Positions 35,819 through 44,698 of a stretch of 64,000 bases of DNA are shown one piece after another. The first letter of the stretch is position 1; every line of letters begins with the position of its first letter. A program made the position numbers and the translations under genes. Source of the DNA: Rhizobium indicum (GTDB taxonomy: Bacteria; Pseudomonadota; Alphaproteobacteria; Rhizobiales; Rhizobiaceae); the NCBI RefSeq assembly GCF_005862305.2, contig NZ_CP054026.1, forward strand, positions 228,766 through 292,765, given 5' to 3'. The notes below the pieces were generated by a model, which saw nothing but the letters and a program-made list of their open reading frames with translations, had not been told where the DNA came from and did no database searches.

Positions 35819-36163
35819 ATGATCCAGCGTTATCAGAAAGGTTCGCGTATGAGCCAAGCCGTCAGCTACGGCGGCCTCGTCTATATTGCCGGCCAGGTCG
35901 CGGAAAATCGCAAGGCGGGCATCGAGGATCAGACCCGCGACGTGCTCGGCAAGATCGACGCCCTTTTAAAAGAAGCCGGTATCGATCGCTCGCGCCTCAT
36001 CGCCGTCAATGTCTTCCTGCCGGCGATCGTTGATTTCGAGGCGATGAACAGCGTCTATGACAGCTGGATCGACATCGAAAACCCGCCGGCCCGCGCCTGC
36101 ACCGAAGCTCGTCTTGCCGATCCCGATCTGCGTGTCGAAATGACCGCGATCGCCGCCCTTTGA
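35819..36163 (+). CDS. RidA-family enamine/imine deaminase
   Basis: 114-residue YjgF/YER057c/UK114-family protein. The typical opening MIQRYQKGSRMSQAVSYGG is followed by YIAGQVAEN, and the substrate-binding Arg is Arg92 in PPARACTEARL. RidA proteins hydrolyse reactive 2-aminoacrylate-type enamines released by PLP dehydratases. It lies 37 bases after the DSD1-type gene, which supports joint action. Confidence 0.92.
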   Translation: MIQRYQKGSRMSQAVSYGGLVYIAGQVAENRKAGIEDQTRDVLGKIDALLKEAGIDRSRLIAVNVFLPAIVDFEAMNSVYDSWIDIENPPARACTEARLADPDLRVEMTAIAAL

Positions 36164-36194
36164 CGGCATTGCAACTGCCCGCACTGGAGACATC

Positions 36195-37208
36195 ATGCAT
36201 AGCGGTCTCGTCAATCCGATCGACTTTTCGCGCCAGGGCCGGCAGGCCGGCCACCTCGCCATTCCCTATTCGATAGACCGGTCGCCCTATTATCAGATCC
36301 GCATTCCGATCCTTCGCCTGAAAAATGGCGAGGGGCCGTCTTTGCTGCTGATGGCCGGCAACCATGGCGACGAATATGAAGGCGAACTCCAGCTCGGCCG
36401 GCTGATGCGGCTGCTTGATGTCGCCGACATCCGCGGCGCCGTCACCATCCTGCCGATGGCGAACCTGCCGGCGGTGATGGCGGCCAAGCGCTGCTCGCCC
36501 TTCGACGGCGGCAATCTCAATCGGGCGTTTCCGGGCGATCCCACCGGCTCGCCAACGGCTCGCCTCGCGCACTTCCTCGAACAGGAGCTCTTTCCTCGCC
36601 ATGACGTCGTGCTCGACCTGCATTCGGGCGGCACCTCCATGGCCCACCTGCCCTGCACGCTGATCGAGCGGCAGGCCGATACCGTCCGCTTCGAACGGTC
36701 CGTTTCGCTGATGCGCGCCATGGGGGCGGCGCATGCCTTCATCGCCGACAACGGGCCGACGGCGCCGACATCGATGGGGGCTGCGGCAAGGGCCGGGACC
36801 GTCGGTCTTTCCGGCGAGTTCGGCGGCGGCGGCACCGTAACGCCTGAGACAATGGCCTTCACGGCGGCGGCAATCGACCGGCTGCTCGTCACACTCGGCA
36901 TCGTTGAGCGTCCGGTCCTGTCGCGCATGCCGCTCACCGAGCCCGGGCCGTTGCAGCTGCTTTCGCTATCCCGCCACAGCCAGGGCATCTATGCGAACAA
37001 TAGAGGCTGGTTCGAGCCGGCCGTGGCACTCGGCGCCACTGTTGCCGCCGGTGAGCTTGCCGGATGGTATCATGATCTGGAACGCCTGGAGCAGCCGGAG
37101 GAAGAGCTGCGCTTTGCCGAGAGCGGTATTGTCATTTCCCACAGGCTGCACTGCGACAGCCAGGCCGGCGACTGCCTGATCCAGGTCGCCGAACCCATCG
37201 CATCCTGA
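36195..37208 (+). CDS. Succinylglutamate desuccinylase/aspartoacylase-family deacylase
   Basis: 337-residue zinc carboxypeptidase-like deacylase (AstE/AspA family, nearest in look to DoeB, the N-acetyl-diaminobutyrate deacetylase). Zinc ligands: His57 and Glu60 in GNHGDEYE, and His143 in DLHSGG. The catalytic Glu is probably Glu208 in LSGEFGGGG, and the substrate motif NLNRAFPGD is present. GGAG lies 5 bases before the ATG. No other ectoine genes are present, so it probably deacylates a different N-acyl amino compound. Last gene of the operon. Confidence 0.85.
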   Translation: MHSGLVNPIDFSRQGRQAGHLAIPYSIDRSPYYQIRIPILRLKNGEGPSLLLMAGNHGDEYEGELQLGRLMRLLDVADIRGAVTILPMANLPAVMAAKRCSPFDGGNLNRAFPGDPTGSPTARLAHFLEQELFPRHDVVLDLHSGGTSMAHLPCTLIERQADTVRFERSVSLMRAMGAAHAFIADNGPTAPTSMGAAARAGTVGLSGEFGGGGTVTPETMAFTAAAIDRLLVTLGIVERPVLSRMPLTEPGPLQLLSLSRHSQGIYANNRGWFEPAVALGATVAAGELAGWYHDLERLEQPEEELRFAESGIVISHRLHCDSQAGDCLIQVAEPIAS

Positions 37209-37223
37209 GGGACGCTGATCTGT

Positions 37224-38408
37224 TCAAGTGATTGCGTCGACTGCTGCCTTGACCCAGTCGAGGCGCTTTGCCGGTATGAGGCCATAATTGTAGAAGTTCA
37301 CACCGTCAGCGCCGGCATCGACGGCGGCCTTGGTGCGTGCCGCCAGGATCTCAGGCCCGCCAACCTCCGGATAGAAGACGCGCAGGCCCACCCCGAGGAA
37401 TTTGCCCGGTCCGATTGCCGCCCGGCCGGTCCGGATGACATTGCCCACGGCATCCGGCGCCATGTCGTAGCAGCAGAGGATCGCCCCGTCGCAGAGCTTG
37501 CCGACGGCTGCGAGATCGACGCCGCCGAGCCAGCCGTCCTTCAGGTCGATGAGCACGATGCGGGTTGCCGGATCGGCTGCCGCCCTGATCTCACCGATCA
37601 GGCTGGTCACCGGTTCGCTGCGCCAGGTGAGATAGGCATGCAGATCAGGCTGGTCGCGAAAGGCATCGATACCGGCTGCCGGGAAATCCGGGAATTGCCG
37701 TTCCGGGACAGCTCGTTCACAAAGTTCGGCGATGAAGCGCGCGACCGACCGGCGCGCACCTTCGACCGGCACACCGGCCTTCTCGGCGCGCGCCGTGCAA
37801 TGGTCGCAGAAGCAGAGCGACAGCAGGAAATCGTCTTCGGCGTTCAGGCCGATGCCGTCTTTTTCGTGATGATATTCATGCGCGAATCCCATGAAGTTCG
37901 GGCTCTCCAGTTCCACCATGTCGGGCCGGTAGTTCATCGTGATGTCGCGCACAAGGGTGACGGCATAATCCCGCGCCGCCGGGCTGGAAGGGCAAAGATT
38001 GTAATAATTGGCATTGCCGAAGGCATTCCGCGTCACGTGATCGGGATGCAGCATGCCGAGACGGCTATTGTGAAGGCAGACCGTCCAGCAGGAGACCTTG
38101 AGACCCGTCGCCTCGCGCTCCTTGACGAGCGCTTCCAGCATGTCACCGCGCTCAGTGACATTCCCAGCCATCAGCGGCCGGATCAGCTTGTCCTGCCACA
38201 GGCTCTCGTCCGGCTGGAAGTAGACCGTCCCGTCTTCAGGGAAATAGGCCTTCTGCTGCGGGCTCCGCGGTTGCAGGAACCGGCCGGCATGATAGGAGGT
38301 CGCCAGGCTGACCGTCGTCAGGCCCGCCCGGCCGGTAAGCTCGGCGGTGAGTGCTGTGAGCCCTTGGTCCTGGATATCCCAGGGGTAAGTCCACATGGAA
38401 AGATGCAT
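37224..38408 (-). CDS. Conserved TIM-barrel-like protein with CFCDHC motif, function unknown
   Basis: 394-residue soluble protein starting MHLSMWTYPWDIQDQGL. It looks like a glycoside-hydrolase-type barrel (PDMVELESPNFMGFAHEY, RIVLIDLKDGWLGG, GADGVNFYNYGLIPAKRLD) and has a Cys cluster LCFCDHCTARAEKAG near the middle that could bind metal. I cannot name a reaction. It is the last gene on the minus strand of the inositol-type region and is separated from iolD by 110 bases holding repeated TGTCCAT sites, so it may have its own promoter. Confidence 0.8.
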   Translation of the reverse strand: MHLSMWTYPWDIQDQGLTALTAELTGRAGLTTVSLATSYHAGRFLQPRSPQQKAYFPEDGTVYFQPDESLWQDKLIRPLMAGNVTERGDMLEALVKEREATGLKVSCWTVCLHNSRLGMLHPDHVTRNAFGNANYYNLCPSSPAARDYAVTLVRDITMNYRPDMVELESPNFMGFAHEYHHEKDGIGLNAEDDFLLSLCFCDHCTARAEKAGVPVEGARRSVARFIAELCERAVPERQFPDFPAAGIDAFRDQPDLHAYLTWRSEPVTSLIGEIRAAADPATRIVLIDLKDGWLGGVDLAAVGKLCDGAILCCYDMAPDAVGNVIRTGRAAIGPGKFLGVGLRVFYPEVGGPEILAARTKAAVDAGADGVNFYNYGLIPAKRLDWVKAAVDAIT

Positions 38409-38427
38409 GGCGTGCTCCCGTCAAATC

Positions 38428-38465
38428 TGTCCATTTTATAGAACACGTGTCCATAATAGTGTCCA
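38428..38465. promoter_or_regulatory. Repeated TGTCCAT half-sites upstream of the CFCDHC gene
   Basis: TGTCCAT occurs at 38428-38434 and 38448-38454 (20 bp, two helical turns apart), with TGTCCA again at 38460-38465 and an ACACGTGT palindrome between the first two. It lies 20-57 bases upstream of the gene starting at 38408, so it fits a regulator site in that gene's promoter. Confidence 0.45.
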
Positions 38466-38518
38466 GACTGATCTTTGAGCTCGGGCGTCCGCAGACGCCC
38501 GCCGGGAGCACCTGTCCT

Positions 38519-40354
38519 TCAGTCAAACGCACGTTGATTGTGAGCATTCTCGTTGTAACGCGCGCGAGCCTGCTCGAGCCGCTCCGGCCCGCCGACCTGC
38601 GGAACGGCAACGTCCCACCAATGGCCGCCTGCGTCGGTTCCGGGAACCGCATCGGTGTCGATCACCAGAACGCTCGGAATGTTCCGTTCCCGCGCCGCGA
38701 CGATGTGTGCCTCGAGCTCGGCGATGGACCCAATCTTCTCGGCATGGGCGCCCATCGAGGCGGCATGCGCGACAAAGTCGATCTCGGGCTGCACGTCGAC
38801 ATTGCAGTCCTTGTACATGTTGTTGAACTCAGCGCCGCCGCACTCGATCTGGAGGCGGTTGATGCAGCCGTAACCGCGGTTGTCGGTCAACACGATGGTG
38901 AACGGCACCCGCCGCATGACGGCGGTTGCGAGTTCCGAATTGGCCATCATGTAGGAGCCGTCGCCGACGAAGCAGATGACCTCCTTGTCGGGGCGCGCGA
39001 GCTTGATGCCCATGGCGCCCGCCACTTCGTATCCCATGCAGGAGAAGCCATATTCCATGTGGTATCCGCCCTTGGCCGATTGCCACAGCACCTGCAATGC
39101 GCCCGGCATGGTGCCGGCCGCGCACATGACCACGGATTTTTGCGTCGCCACCCGCTGCACGGCGCCGATGACCTGCGCGTCGGTGGGCAGGTTTCCAGGC
39201 CCGTCGCCTTCCGGCGCCGCCGTCACGCGCTCGACCGTTTGGTGCCAGTCGGTCCTGCTCCCGGCGTCGATGCCAGGCCCACGATACGCCTCGAGCGCGG
39301 CGGACAGGCGCGCCAGCGTGACCCTGGCATCGCCGACACAGGGCAATGCCGAATGCTTGGTTGCATCATATCCGGCAAGGTTGATCGAAGCGAGCCGGCG
39401 CGAGGGATTGCGGAATAGAGCCCAGCTGCCTGTGGTGAAATCCTGGAAGCGCGTGCCGATGCCGAGTACGAGGTCCGCCTCGGCGCAAAGCGCATTGGCC
39501 GACACCGATCCGGTCACACCCGGCGACCCGAAATTCAGCGGGTGCTCCCAGCTGTTGGCGCCCTTCCCGGCTTGCGTTTCGACAAACGGGATATGGTGCT
39601 TCTCCGCGAATGCGGCGAGTTCGGCCTCGGCCTGCGAATAGATGACGCCGCCACCGGAAATGATGACTGGCTTGCGCGCAGCCCGGATGGCATCGGCAAG
39701 ATCTGCGACCTCTCGCGGATCCGGTTCTGGACGGCGGATGCGCCACGCCTTCGGTTCGAAAAAGGCTTCCGGGTAGTCGTAGTGCTCTGCTTGCACATCC
39801 TGGCAGAAGGCGAGCGTAACGGGGCCGCAGCTACCAGGATCGGTCATGACGGCCAGGGCGCGGGGCAGGCAAGTCAGGAGATGCTCGGGACGGGCGATCC
39901 GGTCGAAATAGGCCGAGACCGGCCGGAAGCAGTCATTGGCGCTGACCGTTCCGTCGTTCATATCCTCGATCTGCTGCAACACCGGCTCGGGGCGGCGATT
40001 GGCGAACACGTCGCCGGGTATGAAAAGAACCGGCAATCTGTTGACATGGGCAAGTGCGCAGGCCGTGATCATATTGGTGGCGCCTGGGCCGATCGACGAT
40101 GTCACGGCCTGGGCGCGCCGGCGCTTCAGTGTCTTCGCATAGGCGATCGCCGCATGCGCCATGGTCTGTTCGTTCTGGCCCCGCCATGTGGGAAGGGCGT
40201 CGCCGATCCCATGCAGCGCCTCTCCGATGCCGGCGACGTTGCCGTGACCGAAGATCGCCCAGACGCCTTCGATGAAGCGCTCGCCATCCTCCGTCATCTG
40301 GACCGAGAGCCATTTCACCATGGCCTGCGCGGCGGTCAGTCGTATCGTGCTCAT
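38519..40354 (-). CDS. iolD: 3D-(3,5/4)-trihydroxycyclohexane-1,2-dione hydrolase
   Basis: ThDP-dependent IolD of 611 residues, which hydrolyses the trihydroxycyclohexanedione ring to 5-deoxy-glucuronate in inositol breakdown. It shows three acetolactate-synthase-like domains: N-terminal Pyr domain (SSIGPGATNMITACALA, RLPVLFIPGDVFANR), middle domain (RKPVIISGGGVIYS) and C-terminal PP domain with the ThDP motif GDGSYMMANSEL ending at LTDN. The start is fixed by an ATGA overlap with iolC. Confidence 0.93.
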   Translation of the reverse strand: MSTIRLTAAQAMVKWLSVQMTEDGERFIEGVWAIFGHGNVAGIGEALHGIGDALPTWRGQNEQTMAHAAIAYAKTLKRRRAQAVTSSIGPGATNMITACALAHVNRLPVLFIPGDVFANRRPEPVLQQIEDMNDGTVSANDCFRPVSAYFDRIARPEHLLTCLPRALAVMTDPGSCGPVTLAFCQDVQAEHYDYPEAFFEPKAWRIRRPEPDPREVADLADAIRAARKPVIISGGGVIYSQAEAELAAFAEKHHIPFVETQAGKGANSWEHPLNFGSPGVTGSVSANALCAEADLVLGIGTRFQDFTTGSWALFRNPSRRLASINLAGYDATKHSALPCVGDARVTLARLSAALEAYRGPGIDAGSRTDWHQTVERVTAAPEGDGPGNLPTDAQVIGAVQRVATQKSVVMCAAGTMPGALQVLWQSAKGGYHMEYGFSCMGYEVAGAMGIKLARPDKEVICFVGDGSYMMANSELATAVMRRVPFTIVLTDNRGYGCINRLQIECGGAEFNNMYKDCNVDVQPEIDFVAHAASMGAHAEKIGSIAELEAHIVAARERNIPSVLVIDTDAVPGTDAGGHWWDVAVPQVGGPERLEQARARYNENAHNQRAFD

Positions 40355-42264
40355 TCTGCTGCCTCCTGAACGCGCGCCCGCGCGCCGTCCCAGACCGTGC
40401 AAAGCCGGGAGTATCGTTTCGCCATTTCCTCGACGGCCTCTTCGTCATTGATCGAGCCCTCGAACCAGCCGCGGGCGACCGAGCCGAAGATTGTACGGCC
40501 GACGGCAAATCCCCTGACGAGCGGGAAGCGCGCGGCAACTTCGAAGCTCGCCTTCAGCACGTCCTCCGGCGCATCCAGGCCGAGGACGACGATCCCTCTT
40601 GTATGACGATCGTTGTCCTCGATGGCGGCACAGACCTGCGTCCAAGCTTCGGGCTCGTCCAGCGGCTCGAGCTTCCACCAGTCAGGATAGATGCCTTCGG
40701 CGTAGAAGCTGCGGATCAGCGTCGCGGTCGTATCCGTGGTGACGCTTGCGACCTTGGAGGGGATGACCTCGAGCAGGAATTCCAGCCTGTTGCGGCGCGA
40801 GGCCACGTAAAGCCGCCGCACTTCCGCCAGCTGCCGGGCCCAGGTCGCATCGTCGTCATCGGGGTGGCAGAAGCAGAGCACCTTGACGACGTTCTCGCGC
40901 GCCCATTCCGAAAGTCCCCCGCAATCGGGACCGAGTGACGGCTCCAGGCTAAGCGGCCGAGACCCCGGCCATTCGCAGGGTCTGCCGATCCAAAGGCCGC
41001 TCCCGGAGGCAGCGTGGAGTGCGCGTCGGCCGATCCGGTCGTCGCAGAGGATTCCGTAACCGGAACGCCCGTTCTGCACCTTGAGTGCCGCTTCAAGGCA
41101 AAGTTCCTTGAAAGCGCCGCCCTTCGACGGCGTGTAGCCCGCCATGCTTTCGAGCTGCATCCGGTGATCGAAGGCGAAGACTCGCATCTCAGACCAGTCG
41201 CCATGCCGGTTGGTCGACCAGTGTATCTGCTCCAGTTCGGCATCATTGCGCAGGTCGTGACGCGCCATGCCGCGCTCGAGGAAGAAATTCAGTTCCTGCA
41301 GTGACGGATATGCCGGCGTGCAGCCATGACGAGAGACTGCAAAAGCGCCACAGGCATTGGCGTATCTGAGTGCGGTCGGCCAATCCTCGCCATCAAGCCA
41401 GCCTTTCAGCAGCCCGGCGAAAAAGCCGTCTCCGGCGCCGAGAACGTTGAAGACTTCGACCGGGAACCCCTCACCCGAAATGCCCTCGTCCAGATTGTCC
41501 GGTATCGCATCTTCGAATGCGACCGCCCCCTTGGCGCCGCGTTTACAGACCAGCGTCGCCGCAGTCACGGCGCGCACGGCCCGCAGTGCCGCCACGGTAT
41601 CGGTCGTCCCGCCGGCGATGTGGAATTCTTCCTCTGTCCCGACGATCAAATCGAACAGATGAAGCGTCGTCTGGAGCTTTTCGGTTACCTGTCCGCTTGC
41701 CACATAGCGGCTTTCCCCTTCGCCATGGCCGGCCACTCCCCAAAGGTTTGGACGATAGTCGATGTCGAGAGCCGTCTTGGCGCCATGCTTGCGCGCAAAG
41801 CCGAGCGCCTTGAGCACGGCCGCCTTCGTGCGCGGATGGGAGAGGTGTGTTCCCGTCACCAGCACCGAACGGGCGCTGGAAACGAAAGCTTCGTCGATAT
41901 CATTCTCGCAAAGCGCCATGTCGGCGCAATTTTCCCGGTAGAATATCAACGGGAAACGTTCTTCGTCCCGGATCCCGAGAATGACGAGTGCCGTCAGCCG
42001 CTCGGGATCCGTCACGACGCCCTTGCCGTTGACACCATGCCGGGCAAGCTCCTCGCGGATGAACCGGCCCATATGCTCATCGCCCACCCGGGAGATCAGT
42101 GCCGACTTGAGGCCCAGTCGCGCCGTGCCGCAGGCAATGTTGGTCGGACTGCCGCCGATATATTTTTCGAAGGATCCCATATCCTCCAGCCGTCCTCCGA
42201 CCTGCGCCCCATAGAGGTCGACGCCGGCGCGCCCGATCGTGATCACGTCCAATGTCTTGGTCAT
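40351..42264 (-). CDS. iolC: 5-dehydro-2-deoxygluconokinase fused to DUF2090 domain
   Basis: 637-residue fusion. Residues 1 to about 325 form the PfkB-type IolC kinase (DVITIGRAGVDLYG; catalytic GAGDGFFAGLLKG), which phosphorylates 5-dehydro-2-deoxy-gluconate. The remaining part is a DUF2090 barrel (FAFDHRMQLE, GILCDDRIG, FAVGRTIFGSVARGW), proposed in other bacteria to act as the matching aldolase (IolJ role). The fused form is usual in rhizobia. GAGGAAA lies 5 bases before the ATG. It overlaps iolD. Confidence 0.93.
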   Translation of the reverse strand: MTKTLDVITIGRAGVDLYGAQVGGRLEDMGSFEKYIGGSPTNIACGTARLGLKSALISRVGDEHMGRFIREELARHGVNGKGVVTDPERLTALVILGIRDEERFPLIFYRENCADMALCENDIDEAFVSSARSVLVTGTHLSHPRTKAAVLKALGFARKHGAKTALDIDYRPNLWGVAGHGEGESRYVASGQVTEKLQTTLHLFDLIVGTEEEFHIAGGTTDTVAALRAVRAVTAATLVCKRGAKGAVAFEDAIPDNLDEGISGEGFPVEVFNVLGAGDGFFAGLLKGWLDGEDWPTALRYANACGAFAVSRHGCTPAYPSLQELNFFLERGMARHDLRNDAELEQIHWSTNRHGDWSEMRVFAFDHRMQLESMAGYTPSKGGAFKELCLEAALKVQNGRSGYGILCDDRIGRRALHAASGSGLWIGRPCEWPGSRPLSLEPSLGPDCGGLSEWARENVVKVLCFCHPDDDDATWARQLAEVRRLYVASRRNRLEFLLEVIPSKVASVTTDTTATLIRSFYAEGIYPDWWKLEPLDEPEAWTQVCAAIEDNDRHTRGIVVLGLDAPEDVLKASFEVAARFPLVRGFAVGRTIFGSVARGWFEGSINDEEAVEEMAKRYSRLCTVWDGARARVQEAAE

Positions 42265-42386
42265 GTCGGTTTCCTCGCAATAGTATTGAATTCGGTCATG
42301 CTGATCGGGGTTGGGCATCGTCGGCCTCTTCACAAGAAACGACCAATGCAAGGGAGCGCGGGCGAACTACCGCCCGCGCCAGTCCA

Positions 42387-43328
42387 TCAGCGGCTGATTG
42401 TTGCCTGCAGCGCATCGATGGAGGATTGGATGCCCGCCTCGGTCGACATGGTGAAGTCTTCCATCTCGAGGCTGACCCAATCGTTGTAGCCGACCATGCG
42501 CACCACGGAGAAGAACTCCTTCCACCATTGCAGGTCATGGCCGGCGCCGACGGCGACATAGTTCCAGCTGCGATTGGCGACGTCGGTTACGTCCTTGAGC
42601 TCGAGCAAGCCGTTGACGTCGGCGAGGCCCCGCTCGATGCGGGTATCCTTGCCATGGCAATGATGGATGGCATCGCCCAGCGCACGGGCGGAGGCGATCG
42701 GGTCGGCGCCCATCCACATCAGATGCGACGGGTCGAGGTTCATGCCGACTTTCGGACCGACTTCGTTGCGCAGGCGGAAGAGGGTCTCGGGGTTCCATAC
42801 GAGCAAGGCCGAGAAGTTTTCCAGCGCATATTTTTCGACGCCGACTTCATCGGCGAGCTTGACCAGGCCGTGCCAGAGCGGGAAGGCCCGATCTTCCCAC
42901 TGATATCGGTCGCGCTCAGGCATCTCATTCGGCCAGCTCTTGGTGTAGACCAGCCAGTTCGGCACCGTGTCGCCGGGGGCGGCTTCCGGCAGGCCGGACA
43001 TGGTGACGATCGTCTTCACGCCGATTTCGCCGGCGAGCCGGATGGTGTCTTCCATTTCCTTGCGGTGGCGCTTGCCCATGTCACCCGGATCGAGCGGGTT
43101 TGCCGAGCAATTCAGCGCGGCGATTTCCAGGCCGCGGGCTTCGATTTCCTTCAGCTTGGTCTTGAGCAGGCCCCTGTCGGCCAGCAGCTCGTCGGCACGG
43201 AAGTGCGGCCCGTGCGACCAGCCGCCGCCGGTCATCTCGATACCCTCGACACCAAGTTTGACGCATTTGTCGAGCATGTCCGTGAAGGAGAGGTCGCCCA
43301 TCACGTCGGTGCAGATCGATAGTTTCAT
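42387..43328 (-). CDS. Sugar phosphate isomerase/epimerase-type TIM barrel (IolE/IolI-like)
   Basis: 313-residue AP-endonuclease-2/xylose-isomerase-like barrel. It opens MKLSICTDVMGDLSFTDMLD and has metal-site stretches KYALENFS, MNLDPSHLMWMG, IHHCHGKDTR and SLEMED. In an inositol-type operon it may dehydrate or isomerise an inosose (IolE/IolI role), but it does not look like standard rhizobial IolE. Relatives also act in 3-keto-glycoside cleavage, an alternative given the dehydrogenase encoded next to it. Confidence 0.82.
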   Translation of the reverse strand: MKLSICTDVMGDLSFTDMLDKCVKLGVEGIEMTGGGWSHGPHFRADELLADRGLLKTKLKEIEARGLEIAALNCSANPLDPGDMGKRHRKEMEDTIRLAGEIGVKTIVTMSGLPEAAPGDTVPNWLVYTKSWPNEMPERDRYQWEDRAFPLWHGLVKLADEVGVEKYALENFSALLVWNPETLFRLRNEVGPKVGMNLDPSHLMWMGADPIASARALGDAIHHCHGKDTRIERGLADVNGLLELKDVTDVANRSWNYVAVGAGHDLQWWKEFFSVVRMVGYNDWVSLEMEDFTMSTEAGIQSSIDALQATISR

Positions 43329-43406
43329 GTCATTGTCTTTCTAAAGGAGAGGTTGGGGACGCGCCTGGGAGGAGGATGGAGGAGATCCGGCACGTCCCCT
43401 GGCTGA

Positions 43407-44579
43407 TCACTTGAACTCGACCCAGGCCGAGCCTGCGTCTGCCGAGCGGACGCAGTTTTCCAGCCAGCGCACACCTTCGGTGCCGGCTTCGATGCCGGGA
43501 TAATGATGGCCCTTGAGGAATGCCTCGTCGCCGCGGCGTTTTGCGTCGATCGCCTGGGCGATCCAGAGGTAGATGTTCGCCCAGCTGTCGCCCAGGCCTT
43601 CGGTGTGCAGTGCGCCCATGCGGTCGTAGGCGAGGCTTTCCTCTTCGAGGTAGGGCATGCCGTGATGCAAGGTGCGGTTCGGTTCGCCCTGTACTTCGTA
43701 AATCAGCTGGTCGGGGTGGGAATCGGACCATTCGACGGAAGCCTTGGAGCCGACGAAACGGTAGCGCTGCGAACCCATATTCCCGGCATTCACCGAGGAC
43801 ACCCAAAGACGGCCGCGGGCGCCGTTGTCGTAATGCATGAGAACGGTCGCATGGTCTTCGAGCGGCGCACGGGTCGGAATGAAGGCCTTGCGGTCGCAGA
43901 GCAGCTTTTCGATCTTCATATGCGGCAGCACGACTTCGGAGAGATGGTAGAGGTGCGTGCCGATATCGCCGAGAACGAAGGTCGGGCCGGCCGTCTTCGG
44001 ATTGGTGCGCCATTTCAAGGCTTCGCCGGCGCCGACATCGTCGCCCGCGTTGAAGCCGTGGGTATATTGCATGTCGACGATTCTTATATCGCCGAGCATG
44101 CCCTTCTTGACCATCGCCGCCATCTGGTGAACCAGCGGATGGCCGGTGAAGCCGTAGGTGACACCGACGATCAGGCCCTTCTCTTCGGCGAGCCTCGCGA
44201 CCTCGTCGCATTCGGCGACGGTGAAGAACAGCGGCTTTTCGCAGATCACGTGAAGACCGGCTTCGAGGCACGCCTTGGTGATCTCGTAATGGGTGAAGTT
44301 CGGCGTGGCGATCGAGACGACCTCGACGCCGTCCTCGCGCCCGGCCTCCTTGGCGATCAGCTCTTTATAATCGCCATAGCATCTGTCCGCAGCGACGCCG
44401 ATCTTCGTGCCGAAGTCGCGTCCGCGCTCGGCGTCGAGATCGAAGGCTCCGCAGATGAGCCGGTAGGTGCCGTCCCGCTGGGCGCCGGTTCTATGCTTGT
44501 AGCCCACCTGCCCGGTGCGGCCGCCGCCGACCATGCCCCAGCGCAGGGGGCGCTCGATGGATCTTTCTCCGTTGATCAT
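43407..44579 (-). CDS. Gfo/Idh/MocA-family NAD(P)-dependent dehydrogenase
   Basis: 390-residue oxidoreductase with a Rossmann motif near the start (RWGMVGGGRTGQVG), the family EKP motif in HVICEKPLFFT, and a C-terminal substrate domain with GPTFVLGDIGTHLYHL, whose Asp/His are typical catalytic residues. It is a candidate inositol (or inositol-conjugate) dehydrogenase producing the keto intermediate for the rest of the operon. The ATG has AAGGA upstream. It lies between two TIM-barrel isomerase genes. Confidence 0.85.
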   Translation of the reverse strand: MINGERSIERPLRWGMVGGGRTGQVGYKHRTGAQRDGTYRLICGAFDLDAERGRDFGTKIGVAADRCYGDYKELIAKEAGREDGVEVVSIATPNFTHYEITKACLEAGLHVICEKPLFFTVAECDEVARLAEEKGLIVGVTYGFTGHPLVHQMAAMVKKGMLGDIRIVDMQYTHGFNAGDDVGAGEALKWRTNPKTAGPTFVLGDIGTHLYHLSEVVLPHMKIEKLLCDRKAFIPTRAPLEDHATVLMHYDNGARGRLWVSSVNAGNMGSQRYRFVGSKASVEWSDSHPDQLIYEVQGEPNRTLHHGMPYLEEESLAYDRMGALHTEGLGDSWANIYLWIAQAIDAKRRGDEAFLKGHHYPGIEAGTEGVRWLENCVRSADAGSAWVEFK

Positions 44580-44698
44580 CTTCTGTCCTTCCAGGAATGA
44601 TGTCTGTGATGTTTAAGCGTTCCGGGCAGAACCCCCGGTCGCGGTCGCTCGCGTCAATCTCCTGGCTGCATCGCGAACCGCTGGAGGGGCATCGCGCG

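Noticed and set aside
36195..37208. Ectoine degradation (DoeB) as the role of the operon
   Set aside because: The deacylase resembles DoeB, but no ectoine hydrolase, ectoine importer or other eut/doe gene is present, so the ectoine reading is not supported.
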